From: Bacteroidales bacterium
GTDB lineage: Bacteria > Bacteroidota > Bacteroidia > Bacteroidales > Tenuifilaceae
Direction of reading: 5' to 3'
DNA length: 64,000 nt
Assembly (NCBI GenBank): GCA_020636845.1
Contig: JACJXD010000005.1
Coordinates: 62,001 to 126,000, forward strand
In this document: one piece after another, positions 34,279-43,300 of the stretch
How positions within the stretch are numbered: position 1 is the first letter of the stretch
Layout: each line of letters begins with the position of its first letter
Made by a program: the position numbers and the translations under genes
The notes under the pieces: generated by a model
What the model was told of the DNA's origin: nothing
Databases searched by the model: none
Seen by the model: the letters and a program-made list of their open reading frames with translations, nothing else

Positions 34279-36435
34279 CTACTCTTCTTCCTCTTCAGCT
34301 TCGTATGCTTTAAGCAGTTTTTCTTGAACATCAGAAGGAACTTGCTCGTATGCAGAGAATTTCATGGTATAAGTTGCCCTGCCGCTTGTGAGAGACGAAA
34401 GAGCTGTTGAGTATTTATTTAATTCGGCGAGGGGCACTTTAGCATTAATAATTTCGAAGCCCTTATCGTTTCCCATACCCATAATAATTGCCCTGCGGTT
34501 TTGTAGGTCGCTCATTACGTCGCCCATTCTATCCGAAGGAACAAGAACTTCAACGTCGTAAACAGGTTCCATAATCTTAGGTCCGGCATCCTTAAATGCG
34601 TTTCTGAATGCGTTACGTCCTGCTAGTTTAAAGGAAATTTCGTTGGAGTCAACGGGGTGCATTTTACCGTCGTAAACAGCAACTTTAATGTCACGAGCAT
34701 ACGAACCGGTTAATGGTCCTTGTTCCATTTTTTCCATTATACCTTTTAAAATAGCTGGCATAAAACGGGCATCAATAGAACCACCAACAATACAGTTGTA
34801 AAATACAAGTTTACCGCCCCATTCAAGTGGAATTTCTTCCTTACCTCTAACGGAGAGGTTAATTTCTTTTCCGTTTACTTTATATTTAGACGGATCAGGC
34901 GTTCCTTCAACATATGGCTCAATTACCATGTGTACTTCACCGAATTGTCCTGCACCGCCCGATTGCTTTTTATGGCGATAATCGGCTTGGGCAATCTTTG
35001 TAATGGTTTCACGGTAAGGAATACGTGGAGGAATAAATTCTACTTCAAGTTTATTTAAGTTAGTTAACTGCCATTTTAGTATGTTGAGGTGATGTTCGCC
35101 TTGTCCCGATAAAATTATCTGTTTAAGTTCTTTAGAATGTTCAACAAGAATTGTTGGGTCTTCCTGATGAGCTCGGCTAAGTAATTCGCCCAATTTTTCA
35201 ACTTCGGCTTCATTCTTAGGTTTAATAGCAGTACGGAATTTGGGCTCGGGGAACTTCATGGCATCAAATTTAAAGTCTAAACCCGATGCGCAAAGTGTTT
35301 GGTTTGTTTTAGAGTTTTTAAGTTTAACCGATGCGCCAATATCGCCTGCTGCAAGTTCGGTAACCTTTGTACGATTTTTTCCTGCTGTAACAAATAGTTG
35401 CGATAAACGCTCCTTGGTAGTGTTGTTTGCATTTGTAAGGTCCATACCTTCGGTAACTTTTCCGGACATTACTTTAAAGTAGCTAATTTCGCCAAGGTGA
35501 GATTCAATATTCGATTTGAAGATAAACAGGGAAGTTGGAGCAGAAGCATCACATTTAATTTCTGTTTTGCTGTTGTTAGGCAGCATAGGCATTTGGGCAG
35601 GATTTGGACATACGTTAATAATGAATTCCATAAGCCTTTTTACACCAATGGTCTTTTTACCCGACAAACAGAATACGGGGAATAATTCCCGTTTTTTAAT
35701 ACCCATTGTAAGACCCGACCGCATTTCCTCTTCCGTTAAAGAACCCTGTTCGAAAAATTTTTCCATTAAGGTTTCATCGTTTTCGGCAGCCGATTCAATA
35801 AGAGCGTTATGAAGTTCGGTTGCATGGTCTAACTGATCTGCAGGAATATCTAATTCTTCACGAACACCTGTATCGCCCTGAAACTTGTACATCTTCATTT
35901 TTATAACGTCGATAATGCTATCGAAATTGGCTCCAGAATTTACAGGGTATTGGGCAATGGCAATTTTGCTGCCAAAGGTTTGCTTAAGCGATTCGATGGT
36001 TTGGTCGAAGTTTGCTTTATCGTGATCCATTTGGTTTACTGCAAGAACCATAGGTTTTGCTAACTTCTCCGCATGACGGTTAAAAATCTCGGTTCCAACC
36101 TCTACACCATACTGACCGTTAATAACCATGACCAGCAAATCGGTTGGGTACATCGAAGTAACTACCGCGCCGACAAAATCGTCGGAACCCGGGGTATCTA
36201 TAATATTTAGTTTATGGTTGTTAAATTCAGTGTACAGTAAAGTTGAAAAAATAGACCGTTGGTTTTGTTGCTCAATTTCCGTGTAATCCGATACGGTATT
36301 TTTTCCTTCGATAGTACCTTTACGGTCGATAACTTTGCCCTCGAACATCATCGATTCAGCCAAAATGGTTTTTCCTGAGCCTGTATTTCCAATCAGGGCA
36401 ATATTTCTGATTTGTTCACTTAAGTAGGTTTTCAT
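34279..36435 (-). CDS. EF-G2-type elongation factor G paralogue, GTPase motifs degenerate
   Basis: A 718-residue EF-G paralogue with all five EF-G domains. Its G motifs differ from the canonical EF-G at 37720. G1 reads G-N-T-G-S-G-K-T (16-23). The switch I motif R-G-I-T-I-T is R-S-I-F-S-T, so the Mg-binding Thr is Phe63. G3 reads D-T-P-G-S, so the catalytic His is Ser84. G4 is N-Q-M-D (135-138) instead of N-K-M-D. This fits the EF-G2 of Bacteroides thetaiotaomicron, reported to support translocation without GTP hydrolysis in starvation. It is divergent to the rpsL-rpsG-fusA operon. Confidence 0.88.
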   Translation of the reverse strand: MKTYLSEQIRNIALIGNTGSGKTILAESMMFEGKVIDRKGTIEGKNTVSDYTEIEQQNQRSIFSTLLYTEFNNHKLNIIDTPGSDDFVGAVVTSMYPTDLLVMVINGQYGVEVGTEIFNRHAEKLAKPMVLAVNQMDHDKANFDQTIESLKQTFGSKIAIAQYPVNSGANFDSIIDVIKMKMYKFQGDTGVREELDIPADQLDHATELHNALIESAAENDETLMEKFFEQGSLTEEEMRSGLTMGIKKRELFPVFCLSGKKTIGVKRLMEFIINVCPNPAQMPMLPNNSKTEIKCDASAPTSLFIFKSNIESHLGEISYFKVMSGKVTEGMDLTNANNTTKERLSQLFVTAGKNRTKVTELAAGDIGASVKLKNSKTNQTLCASGLDFKFDAMKFPEPKFRTAIKPKNEAEVEKLGELLSRAHQEDPTILVEHSKELKQIILSGQGEHHLNILKWQLTNLNKLEVEFIPPRIPYRETITKIAQADYRHKKQSGGAGQFGEVHMVIEPYVEGTPDPSKYKVNGKEINLSVRGKEEIPLEWGGKLVFYNCIVGGSIDARFMPAILKGIMEKMEQGPLTGSYARDIKVAVYDGKMHPVDSNEISFKLAGRNAFRNAFKDAGPKIMEPVYDVEVLVPSDRMGDVMSDLQNRRAIIMGMGNDKGFEIINAKVPLAELNKYSTALSSLTSGRATYTMKFSAYEQVPSDVQEKLLKAYEAEEEEE

Positions 36436-36531
36436 TTGCGTTACGCATTTTTATTGGGTTAAACAAATAATAGGCTAAAATAGCCTTCTAACGCGATTGT
36501 TTAAATTATTCGGTTAGGTTATGATTGCCCC

Positions 36532-36560
36532 CAAAAATAGTAAAATTTTGTTTCAAACAA
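36532..36560 (-). promoter_or_regulatory. Possible promoter of EF-G2
   Basis: On the minus strand TTG (36560-36558), 18 nt, then TATTTTTG (36539-36532). The spacing is slightly short. Confidence 0.4.
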
Positions 36561-36641
36561 CTTTTTATCAACTAAATCGGTATGTTTTTAAGCATAAATG
36601 CCGATTAGCGTAAGAATCTTTAAAGTGTCTAATAATCAGTG

Positions 36642-36672
36642 TTGTTTTTTAATAAAAAAGATGTTACCTTTG
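36642..36672 (+). promoter_or_regulatory. Promoter P1 of the rpsL (str-S10-spc-alpha) operon
   Basis: TTG at 36642-36644, 20 nt, TACCTTTG at 36665-36672, followed by CGCCCGC. The transcript would have a 120-nt leader that carries the GAAA hairpin. Confidence 0.7.
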
Positions 36673-36689
36673 CGCCCGCAAAAGCAAAG

Positions 36690-36705
36690 AGCGGGGAAAC
36701 CCGCT
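36690..36705 (+). promoter_or_regulatory. Leader hairpin with GAAA tetraloop
   Basis: The perfect 6-bp stem AGCGGG/CCCGCT is capped by GAAA, a stable GNRA loop. It lies only in transcripts from P1. Without a T run it is not a terminator; a protein-binding or stability role is possible. Confidence 0.5.
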
Positions 36706-36732
36706 GGTAAACAGATAAAAAAGTAAACGGGA

Positions 36733-36764
36733 TTGCGATAGTATTGAAAAAAACAATACCTTTG
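36733..36764 (+). promoter_or_regulatory. Promoter P2 of the rpsL operon
   Basis: TTG at 36733-36735, 21 nt, TACCTTTG at 36757-36764, then CAAGCCATTTT, shared with the rpmE2 promoter. The inverted repeat GTATTG-N7-CAATAC at 36741-36759 overlaps the -7 box by three bases. Confidence 0.6.
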
Positions 36765-36803
36765 CAAGCCATTTTTAAATTAAATTAACCATAAATTGTA
36801 TTT

Positions 36804-37178
36804 ATGCCTACAATTCAGCAGCTAGTAAGAAAAGGAAGGTCTCGGCTGGAGGATAAAAGCAAAGCGCCAGCGCTTGATGCTTGCCCACAGAGACGAGGGG
36901 TATGTGTACGTGTGTACACCACTACACCTAAAAAGCCAAATTCGGCTATGCGTAAAGTTGCCAGGGTTAGGCTTACTAACGGTAAGGAGGTTAACGCCTA
37001 CATTCCTGGAGAAGGTCACAATCTACAAGAGCACTCAATTGTGCTTATTCGTGGAGGCAGGGTAAAGGATTTACCCGGTGTTCGTTACCACTTAGTGCGT
37101 GGAACGCTTGATGCATCTGGTGTTGAAGGACGTCGTCAGCGTCGTTCTAAGTACGGAGCCAAGAGACCTAAGAAATAA
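36804..37178 (+). CDS. rpsL: 30S ribosomal protein S12
   Basis: A 124-residue decoding-centre protein and the first gene of the long operon. T-P-K-K-P-N-S-A-M-R-K and V-K-D-L-P-G-V-R-Y-H are intact, so the lysines where streptomycin-resistance mutations occur are wild type. The aspartate of K-D-L is the RimO methylthiolation site in other bacteria. Confidence 0.98.
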   Translation: MPTIQQLVRKGRSRLEDKSKAPALDACPQRRGVCVRVYTTTPKKPNSAMRKVARVRLTNGKEVNAYIPGEGHNLQEHSIVLIRGGRVKDLPGVRYHLVRGTLDASGVEGRRQRRSKYGAKRPKK

Positions 37179-37209
37179 TTAAGTTAACCTCAATTGACGC
37201 TTTACTACA

Positions 37210-37686
37210 ATGAGAAAAGCTACACCAAAAAAACGAATTATCTTACCCGATCCAAAGTTCGGTGACATAATGGTTACCCGCTTTGTAAATAACTTAATGC
37301 TAGAGGGTAAGAAGAGTACTGCTTTTAATATCTTTTACGATTCGCTCGATATAGTTGGACAGCGGATGAAAGAAGATGAAAAATCTCCTCTTGAAATTTG
37401 GAAAAAGGCACTCGAAAATGTTACTCCACAGGTTGAAGTTAAGAGCCGTAGGGTAGGTGGTGCAACGTTCCAAGTTCCTATGGAAGTACGTCCAGAACGT
37501 AAAATTTCCATTTCCATGAAAAACCTAATTCTTTTTGCTCGCAAGCGTTCAGGAAAAGGCATGAGCGAAAAGTTGGCTGCAGAAATCATGTCTGCTTACA
37601 ACGAAGAAGGTGGTGCTTTCAAGCGGAAAGAAGATATGCATAAGATGGCTGAAGCTAACAAGGCTTTTGCACATTTCCGTTTTTAA
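37210..37686 (+). CDS. rpsG: 30S ribosomal protein S7
   Basis: A 158-residue primary 16S rRNA-binding protein of the head, which initiates assembly there. It has the standard segment M-L-E-G-K-K-S-T-A and the late basic helix. It lies 31 bp after rpsL. Confidence 0.98.
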   Translation: MRKATPKKRIILPDPKFGDIMVTRFVNNLMLEGKKSTAFNIFYDSLDIVGQRMKEDEKSPLEIWKKALENVTPQVEVKSRRVGGATFQVPMEVRPERKISISMKNLILFARKRSGKGMSEKLAAEIMSAYNEEGGAFKRKEDMHKMAEANKAFAHFRF

Positions 37687-37719
37687 TTTTTGCAATTAAG
37701 TAGAAGGTAGGATTACTAA

Positions 37720-39837
37720 ATGAGTAGGGATTTAAAATTTACGCGTAACATTGGGATTATGGCCCACATCGACGCCGGTAAGACAACAACTACCGAGCGT
37801 ATTTTGTACTACACCGGGAAAACCCATAAAATTGGCGAAGTACACGATGGCGCTGCTACAATGGACTGGATGGTGCAGGAGCAGGAGCGTGGTATTACCA
37901 TTACCTCGGCTGCTACTACAACCTTTTGGAACTACAATGGCGGTCATTATCAGATTAATATTATAGACACTCCGGGCCACGTTGATTTTACTGTTGAAGT
38001 TGAACGCTCGCTACGCGTACTCGATGGGACTGTTGCAACTTTCTGTGCAGTAGGAGGAGTGGAACCTCAAAGCGAAACTGTTTGGCGTCAGGCCGATAAA
38101 TACCGGGTGCCAAAAATTGCTTTCGTAAATAAAATGGATAGAGTTGGTGCCGATTATCTTTCTGTTGTTCAACAAATAAAGGATAAATTAGGTGCTAATC
38201 CTGTTCCTATTCAGCTGCCTATTGGTGCAGAGGATTCTTTCATAGGAGTAGTTGACCTTATCGAGAATAAGGCCGTTGTTTGGTACGACGATGCTAAAAC
38301 TCAGAGTGTCGATTACCGTTTGGAAGATGTTCCCGAAAACATGAAGGCTGAAGTTGAAGAGTGGAGAGGCAAGTTAATCGAAGCCGTTGCATCGTACAAC
38401 GACGATTTGCTCGAACGATTCTTTGACAATCCAGATTCTATTACCAAGGAGGAAATTATTGAAACTATCCGCAAGGCAACAATAGACATGTCGATTGTTC
38501 CTGTACTATGTGGAGCTGCTTTCAAAAATAAAGGTATTCAACGCTTGTTGGATGCAGTAATAGCATTTCTTCCAAGTCCGTTGGATAAAGGTAGCGTTGA
38601 AGGAACTAATCCTAAAACTGATAAAAAAGAAATACGTAGGCCAACAGTAGATGATCCATTTTGTGGTCTTGCATTTAAAATTGCTACCGACCCATACGTA
38701 GGTCGTTTGGCTTTTGTTCGTATATATTCTGGTAAAATCGATAGCGGTTCGTACGTTTACAATATGCGTACAGGGAAAAAAGAGCGCATCAGTCGTCTTT
38801 ACCAAATGCATGCTAATAAACAAAATCCAATAGAATCTTGCGAAGCAGGCGATATATGCGCAGCTGTAGGATTTAAGGATTTACGTACTGGCGATACCCT
38901 GTGCACCGAAAATGCTCCTATAGCATTAGAGTCTATGGTATTTCCTGAACCTGTTATTGGGTTGGCAGTTGAACCGAAAACACAAAAGGATCTCGATAAG
39001 TTAGGTATTGCTTTAAATAAGTTAGCCGAAGAAGATCCTACTTTTCAGGTTAGTTCCGACCCCGATAGTGGACAAACTATTATTAGGGGTATGGGTGAAC
39101 TTCACCTCGAGATTATTGTCGATCGTTTACGTCGTGAATTTAACGTTGACATTAACCAAGGTGCTCCACAGGTTGCATATAAGGAAGCCATTACTAAGAC
39201 AGTTTCGCATCGTGAGGTGTTCAAGAAACAGTCGGGTGGTCGTGGTAAATTTGCCGATATAATTTTTGAAATAGGTCCTGCCGATGAGGGCGTTACCGGA
39301 TTGCAGTTTGTCGATGAAGTTAAAGGTGGAAATGTTCCAAGAGAATACATTCCATCCGTACAAAAGGGTTTTGGGGAAGCAATGAAGAATGGTGTACTAG
39401 CCGGATTTGCATTACCAAGTATGAAGGTAGTGTTGAAGGATGGTTCGTTCCACCCCGTTGATTCCGATGCTCTTTCATTTGAGATTGCAGCACGATATGG
39501 GTTCCGTGCAGCTGCTCCAAAAGCAGCCCCAGTTCTTTTGGAACCTATTATGTCGGTAGAAGTGGTAACTCCCGAAGAGTACATGGGTGATGTGATTGGC
39601 GACTTAAATAAACGTCGTGGTCAAATATCCGGTATGGAATCGAAGGGTGGTGCACGTGTAGTGAAAGCCAAAGTACCTTTGTCGGAACAATTTGGTTATG
39701 TAACTGTATTGCGCACTTTAACTTCCGGACGAGCAACTTCAACAATGGAATTTTCGCATTATGCCGAGGTTCCGGCTAGCATTGCTAAGGAAATTGTTGA
39801 AAAATCGCGTGGCAAGGAAGTAAAGGAGATTGATTAA
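37720..39837 (+). CDS. fusA: Elongation factor G
   Basis: A 705-residue canonical EF-G that catalyses translocation. The G motifs are complete: A-H-I-D-A-G-K-T (G1), R-G-I-T-I-T (switch I), D-T-P-G-H (with catalytic His) and N-K-M-D. This contrasts with the EF-G2 paralogue 1.3 kb upstream on the other strand. It is the third gene of the operon. Confidence 0.98.
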   Translation: MSRDLKFTRNIGIMAHIDAGKTTTTERILYYTGKTHKIGEVHDGAATMDWMVQEQERGITITSAATTTFWNYNGGHYQINIIDTPGHVDFTVEVERSLRVLDGTVATFCAVGGVEPQSETVWRQADKYRVPKIAFVNKMDRVGADYLSVVQQIKDKLGANPVPIQLPIGAEDSFIGVVDLIENKAVVWYDDAKTQSVDYRLEDVPENMKAEVEEWRGKLIEAVASYNDDLLERFFDNPDSITKEEIIETIRKATIDMSIVPVLCGAAFKNKGIQRLLDAVIAFLPSPLDKGSVEGTNPKTDKKEIRRPTVDDPFCGLAFKIATDPYVGRLAFVRIYSGKIDSGSYVYNMRTGKKERISRLYQMHANKQNPIESCEAGDICAAVGFKDLRTGDTLCTENAPIALESMVFPEPVIGLAVEPKTQKDLDKLGIALNKLAEEDPTFQVSSDPDSGQTIIRGMGELHLEIIVDRLRREFNVDINQGAPQVAYKEAITKTVSHREVFKKQSGGRGKFADIIFEIGPADEGVTGLQFVDEVKGGNVPREYIPSVQKGFGEAMKNGVLAGFALPSMKVVLKDGSFHPVDSDALSFEIAARYGFRAAAPKAAPVLLEPIMSVEVVTPEEYMGDVIGDLNKRRGQISGMESKGGARVVKAKVPLSEQFGYVTVLRTLTSGRATSTMEFSHYAEVPASIAKEIVEKSRGKEVKEID

Positions 39838-39858
39838 TTACTTTTACTAATATGTACA

Positions 39859-40164
39859 ATGAGCCAGAAAATTAGAATTAAACTCAAATCGTACGACCAC
39901 AACCTGGTTGATAAATCGGCCGAAAAAATCGTGAAGACGGTAAAGGCTACAGGCGCTGTGGTGAACGGACCTATTCCGCTTCCAACTCATAAGCGGATTT
40001 TTACGGTTAACCGTTCTACTTTTGTGAACAAAAAATCGAGAGAGCAATTTGAACTTAGCTCTTTTAAACGATTACTCGACATCTACAGCTCCACTCCGAA
40101 AACTATCGATGCTCTTATGAAGCTCGAATTACCTAGTGGAGTCGAAGTAGAAATTAAAGTATGA
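39859..40164 (+). CDS. rpsJ: 30S ribosomal protein S10
   Basis: A 101-residue protein of the 30S head, which in many bacteria also acts as NusE in antitermination. It opens the S10 part of the block, only 21 bp after fusA, so the str and S10 operons are fused here. Confidence 0.98.
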   Translation: MSQKIRIKLKSYDHNLVDKSAEKIVKTVKATGAVVNGPIPLPTHKRIFTVNRSTFVNKKSREQFELSSFKRLLDIYSSTPKTIDALMKLELPSGVEVEIKV

Positions 40165-40189
40165 GTGTGAATTGTAAATTGTAAAGACA

Positions 40190-40810
40190 ATGCCACAAGG
40201 ATTAATTGGAAGAAAAATCGGAATGACTTCCGTGTTCAGTGCCGAAGGGAAAAACATCCCGTGCACTGTAATTGAGGCTGGTCCTTGCGTCGTTACTCAG
40301 GTTAAGTCAGCGGAAACCGATGGTTACACTGCTGTTCAGTTGGCCTACGACGACAAAAAGGAAAAGAATACCAGTCGCCCAATGTTAGGGCACTTTAAAA
40401 AAGCAAATACAACACCTAAGCGTAAACTTGTAGAATTCCGCGATTGGGATGAGAGCGTTAACTTAGGCGATGTTGTAACAGTTGACTTGTTTAAGGACGA
40501 CAACTGGGTAGATGTAGTGGGAACAACAAAAGGAAAAGGTTTTCAGGGTGTTGTAAAACGCTACGGATTTGCCGGTGTTGGTGGAAGAACCCACGGGCAA
40601 CACAACCGTCAGCGTCATCCAGGTTCTTTGGGTGCATCTTCGTTCCCTTCACGTGTTTTCCCCGGAAAACGCTTAGCCGGTCGTACTGGTGGTGACAGGG
40701 TGAAGATTATCAACCTAAAAGTGCTTAAGGTTATATCTGAAAGCAACTTACTTCTTGTTAAAGGTTCCATACCCGGAGCAAAGGGTTCTTACTTAATTAT
40801 TGAGAGATAA
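40190..40810 (+). CDS. rplC: 50S ribosomal protein L3
   Basis: A 206-residue protein near the peptidyl-transferase centre. G-R-T-H-G-Q-H-N-R-Q-R-H-P-G-S-L-G is the extended loop segment. Its last base overlaps the rplD start (TAATG). Confidence 0.98.
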   Translation: MPQGLIGRKIGMTSVFSAEGKNIPCTVIEAGPCVVTQVKSAETDGYTAVQLAYDDKKEKNTSRPMLGHFKKANTTPKRKLVEFRDWDESVNLGDVVTVDLFKDDNWVDVVGTTKGKGFQGVVKRYGFAGVGGRTHGQHNRQRHPGSLGASSFPSRVFPGKRLAGRTGGDRVKIINLKVLKVISESNLLLVKGSIPGAKGSYLIIER

Positions 40811-41442
40811 TGGAAATAAAAGTTCTTAATATATCCGGACAGGAAACTGGTAGAATGGTACAGTTAGACGATAGCATTTTTGCCATCGAACCTAACGATC
40901 ATGCTATTTATCTTGATGTAAAGCAATACCTTGCCAATCAACGTCAGGGTACGCATAAGTCGAAACAGCGTAACGAGGTTTCCGGTAGTACACGTAAGCT
41001 GAAACGCCAGAAAGGAACAGGAACTGCTCGTTCTGGTAGCATAAAATCACCATTATTCCGTGGAGGTGGACGAGTTTTTGGACCTGTACCCCGCGATTAC
41101 AACTTTAAGTTGAATAAAAAGGTGAAGCAGTTAGCTCGTAAGAGCGCGCTTAGTTACAAGGCTAAGGATAATGCCATTACGGTTGTTGAAGATTTCAACT
41201 TTGAAACACCTAAAACAAAGGAATTTGTTTCAATTTGCAATAATTTAAACATTGCCGATAAAAAAGCGCTATTCGTGTTGGGCGAGTCAAATAAAAATAT
41301 ATATTTGTCGTCCAGAAATTTACAGCGCCAAAAAGTTGTAAATGCTTCATCTGTAAATACTTATGAATTACTCAATACCAACGCATTGGTATTAACAGAG
41401 AGTTCGGTTGAAGTAATCAATAGAATGTTTAAAGTATCGTAG
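40810..41442 (+). CDS. rplD: 50S ribosomal protein L4
   Basis: A 210-residue exit-tunnel protein, recognised by the basic extended loop K-R-Q-K-G-T-G-T-A-R-S-G-S. In some bacteria it autoregulates the S10 operon; no L4-binding leader could be recognised. It overlaps rplC by one base. Confidence 0.97.
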   Translation: MEIKVLNISGQETGRMVQLDDSIFAIEPNDHAIYLDVKQYLANQRQGTHKSKQRNEVSGSTRKLKRQKGTGTARSGSIKSPLFRGGGRVFGPVPRDYNFKLNKKVKQLARKSALSYKAKDNAITVVEDFNFETPKTKEFVSICNNLNIADKKALFVLGESNKNIYLSSRNLQRQKVVNASSVNTYELLNTNALVLTESSVEVINRMFKVS

Positions 41443-41444
41443 CA

Positions 41445-41735
41445 ATGGATATACTGATTAAACCAGTTGTAACTGAGAAGATGGAGCGTTTAACCAACAA
41501 GGTAAACCAGTTTGCGTTTATTGTTGACCGTAGGGCTAACAAGTTACAGATAAAGAAGGCCGTAGAGGATTTATATAACGTTACCGTTGCCTCAGTAAAC
41601 ACAATGCGCTATGCTGGTAAGGTTAAAACGCGTTACACTCGTACAGGATATGTAGCGGGGCGCACCAGCAATTATAAGAAGGCGATAATAACGCTGAAAG
41701 AAGGAGAAACTATTGATTTTTATAGCAACATCTAA
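41445..41735 (+). CDS. rplW: 50S ribosomal protein L23
   Basis: A 96-residue protein at the tunnel exit, the dock for trigger factor and SRP. It starts I-L-I-K-P-V-V-T-E-K, the family N-terminus, 2 bp after rplD. Confidence 0.97.
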   Translation: MDILIKPVVTEKMERLTNKVNQFAFIVDRRANKLQIKKAVEDLYNVTVASVNTMRYAGKVKTRYTRTGYVAGRTSNYKKAIITLKEGETIDFYSNI

Positions 41736-41740
41736 ATAAA

Positions 41741-42565
41741 ATGGCTGTACGGAAATTAAAACCTGTTACACCAGGACAGAGACACAGAATTATAGGTACA
41801 TTCGATGACATAACTGCATCGAAACCTGAGAAATCGTTGCTACGCCCCCTGAAAAAAACTGGTGGACGAAATAACCAGGGGAGAATGACCATGCGATATA
41901 TAGGGGGTGGTCATAAGCGGAGGTACAGATTAATTGACTTTAAGCGCGATCGTGAAAATGAATCTGCGGTTGTTAAAACCGTTGAGTACGATCCAAACCG
42001 CTCAGCTCGTATTGCATTAGTTGAGTATTCCGACGGAGAAAAACGCTACATTATAGCTCCAGAAGGAATAAAGGTTGGACAAAAAATTGAATCCGGACAC
42101 GGTGTTGCTCCTGAGGTAGGAAATACACTCTACCTATCCGAGATTCCTCTTGGTACCGTTGTTCACAACATCGAGTTGTATCCAGGACGTGGCGCCTGCA
42201 TGGCTCGTAGTGCAGGATCGTATGCTCAGCTTCTTGCTCGTGAAGGTAAGTATGCTATTATTAAACTGCCTAGCGGTGAAACTCGCATGGTGCTTGCAGA
42301 ATGCAAAGCTACCGTAGGAACCGTATCAAATTCCGACCATGCGTTGATAAAATCGGGAAAGGCTGGCCGTTCAAGATGGTTAGGTCGTCGCCCTCGTACT
42401 CGTGGTGTTGTTATGAACCCAGTCGATCACCCAATGGGTGGTGGTGAAGGACGCGCTTCGGGAGGTCATCCTCGCTCACGCAAAGGAATACCTGCTAAGG
42501 GTTATAAGACTCGCTCGAAGAAGAAAGGCAGCAGCAGATTAATTCTTGAACGTAGGAAAAAGTAA
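41741..42565 (+). CDS. rplB: 50S ribosomal protein L2
   Basis: A 274-residue 23S rRNA-binding core protein. The family C-terminal segment V-M-N-P-V-D-H-P-M-G-G-G-E-G carries the conserved His near the peptidyl-transferase centre. 5 bp after rplW. Confidence 0.98.
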   Translation: MAVRKLKPVTPGQRHRIIGTFDDITASKPEKSLLRPLKKTGGRNNQGRMTMRYIGGGHKRRYRLIDFKRDRENESAVVKTVEYDPNRSARIALVEYSDGEKRYIIAPEGIKVGQKIESGHGVAPEVGNTLYLSEIPLGTVVHNIELYPGRGACMARSAGSYAQLLAREGKYAIIKLPSGETRMVLAECKATVGTVSNSDHALIKSGKAGRSRWLGRRPRTRGVVMNPVDHPMGGGEGRASGGHPRSRKGIPAKGYKTRSKKKGSSRLILERRKK

Positions 42566-42584
42566 TACGTAAAACATTCAAGCT

Positions 42585-42854
42585 ATGAGCAGATCACTGA
42601 AAAAAGGTCCCTTCATCGATTATAAGTTGGAAGATCGTGTTATAAAAATGAACGAAGCCAACAAGAAAACGGTACTGAAAACCTGGTCGAGAAGTTCTAT
42701 GATTTCCCCAGATTTTGTGGGACACACTATCGCAGTTCATAACGGAAACAAATTTATTCCAGTATATGTTACTGAGAATATGGTCGGACATAAGTTAGGT
42801 GAATTTGCACCTACCCGTACTTTCCGTGGACATGCAGGAAACAAAAAGAAATAA
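42585..42854 (+). CDS. rpsS: 30S ribosomal protein S19
   Basis: An 89-residue protein of the 30S head that contacts the A-site finger. It begins M-S-R-S-L-K-K-G-P-F and has G-H-K-L-G-E-F-A-P-T-R-T-F, the usual pattern. Confidence 0.98.
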   Translation: MSRSLKKGPFIDYKLEDRVIKMNEANKKTVLKTWSRSSMISPDFVGHTIAVHNGNKFIPVYVTENMVGHKLGEFAPTRTFRGHAGNKKK

Positions 42855-42879
42855 CTGGATTGAAAAAAGACGCTAACAA

Positions 42880-43293
42880 ATGGGTGCAAGAAAACATATA
42901 ATGGCCGAAAGGCTAAAAGCGGAGAAAAAGAATAAAGCAGTTGCCAAGTTACGTAATTGCCCTTCGTCTCCCCGCAAGATGCGCTTGGTTGTTGACTTGG
43001 TGCGCGGTAAAGATGTGAATACCGCTTTGAACATACTCAAGTATAGTTCTAAGAATGCAGCTGCCGATGTACATAAACTGTTACTATCGGCTATTGCTAA
43101 CTGGAAGATAAAGAACGAAAGTGTTCGTATCGAGGATGCTAACCTTTATGTGAAAGAAATTTTTGTTGATGAAGGCCGCATGCTTAAACGTATTCGCACT
43201 GCTCCCCAAGGACGTGCACACCGCATCAGAAAACGCTCCAACCATGTAACCGTGGTTTTGGATAGCGTAGTTACTAACGAATCTAACAACTAA
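42880..43293 (+). CDS. rplV: 50S ribosomal protein L22
   Basis: A 137-residue exit-tunnel protein with the usual long beta-hairpin (R-A-H-R-I-R-K-R-S-N-H). An internal Met at position 8 (M-A-E-R-L) gives an alternative start at 42901; the first ATG is used. Confidence 0.95.
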   Translation: MGARKHIMAERLKAEKKNKAVAKLRNCPSSPRKMRLVVDLVRGKDVNTALNILKYSSKNAAADVHKLLLSAIANWKIKNESVRIEDANLYVKEIFVDEGRMLKRIRTAPQGRAHRIRKRSNHVTVVLDSVVTNESNN

Positions 43294-43300
43294 CAGCTCA

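Larger units (their letters stand above)
36436..36803. other. 368-bp intergenic region between EF-G2 and rpsL with divergent promoters
   Basis: No protein-coding signal was seen here. Toward EF-G2 (minus) lies TATTTTTG at 36539-36532 with a weak TTG upstream. Toward rpsL lie two tandem promoters with TACCTTTG boxes at 36665 and 36757. Between them is a hairpin with a GAAA tetraloop (AGCGGG, GAAA, CCCGCT at 36690-36705) and an inverted repeat GTATTG-N7-CAATAC (36741-36759) that overlaps the second -7 box. AT content is high. Confidence 0.7.

Noticed and set aside
39102..39584. 160-residue ORF antisense to fusA
   Set aside because: Shadow of conserved EF-G; no family features.
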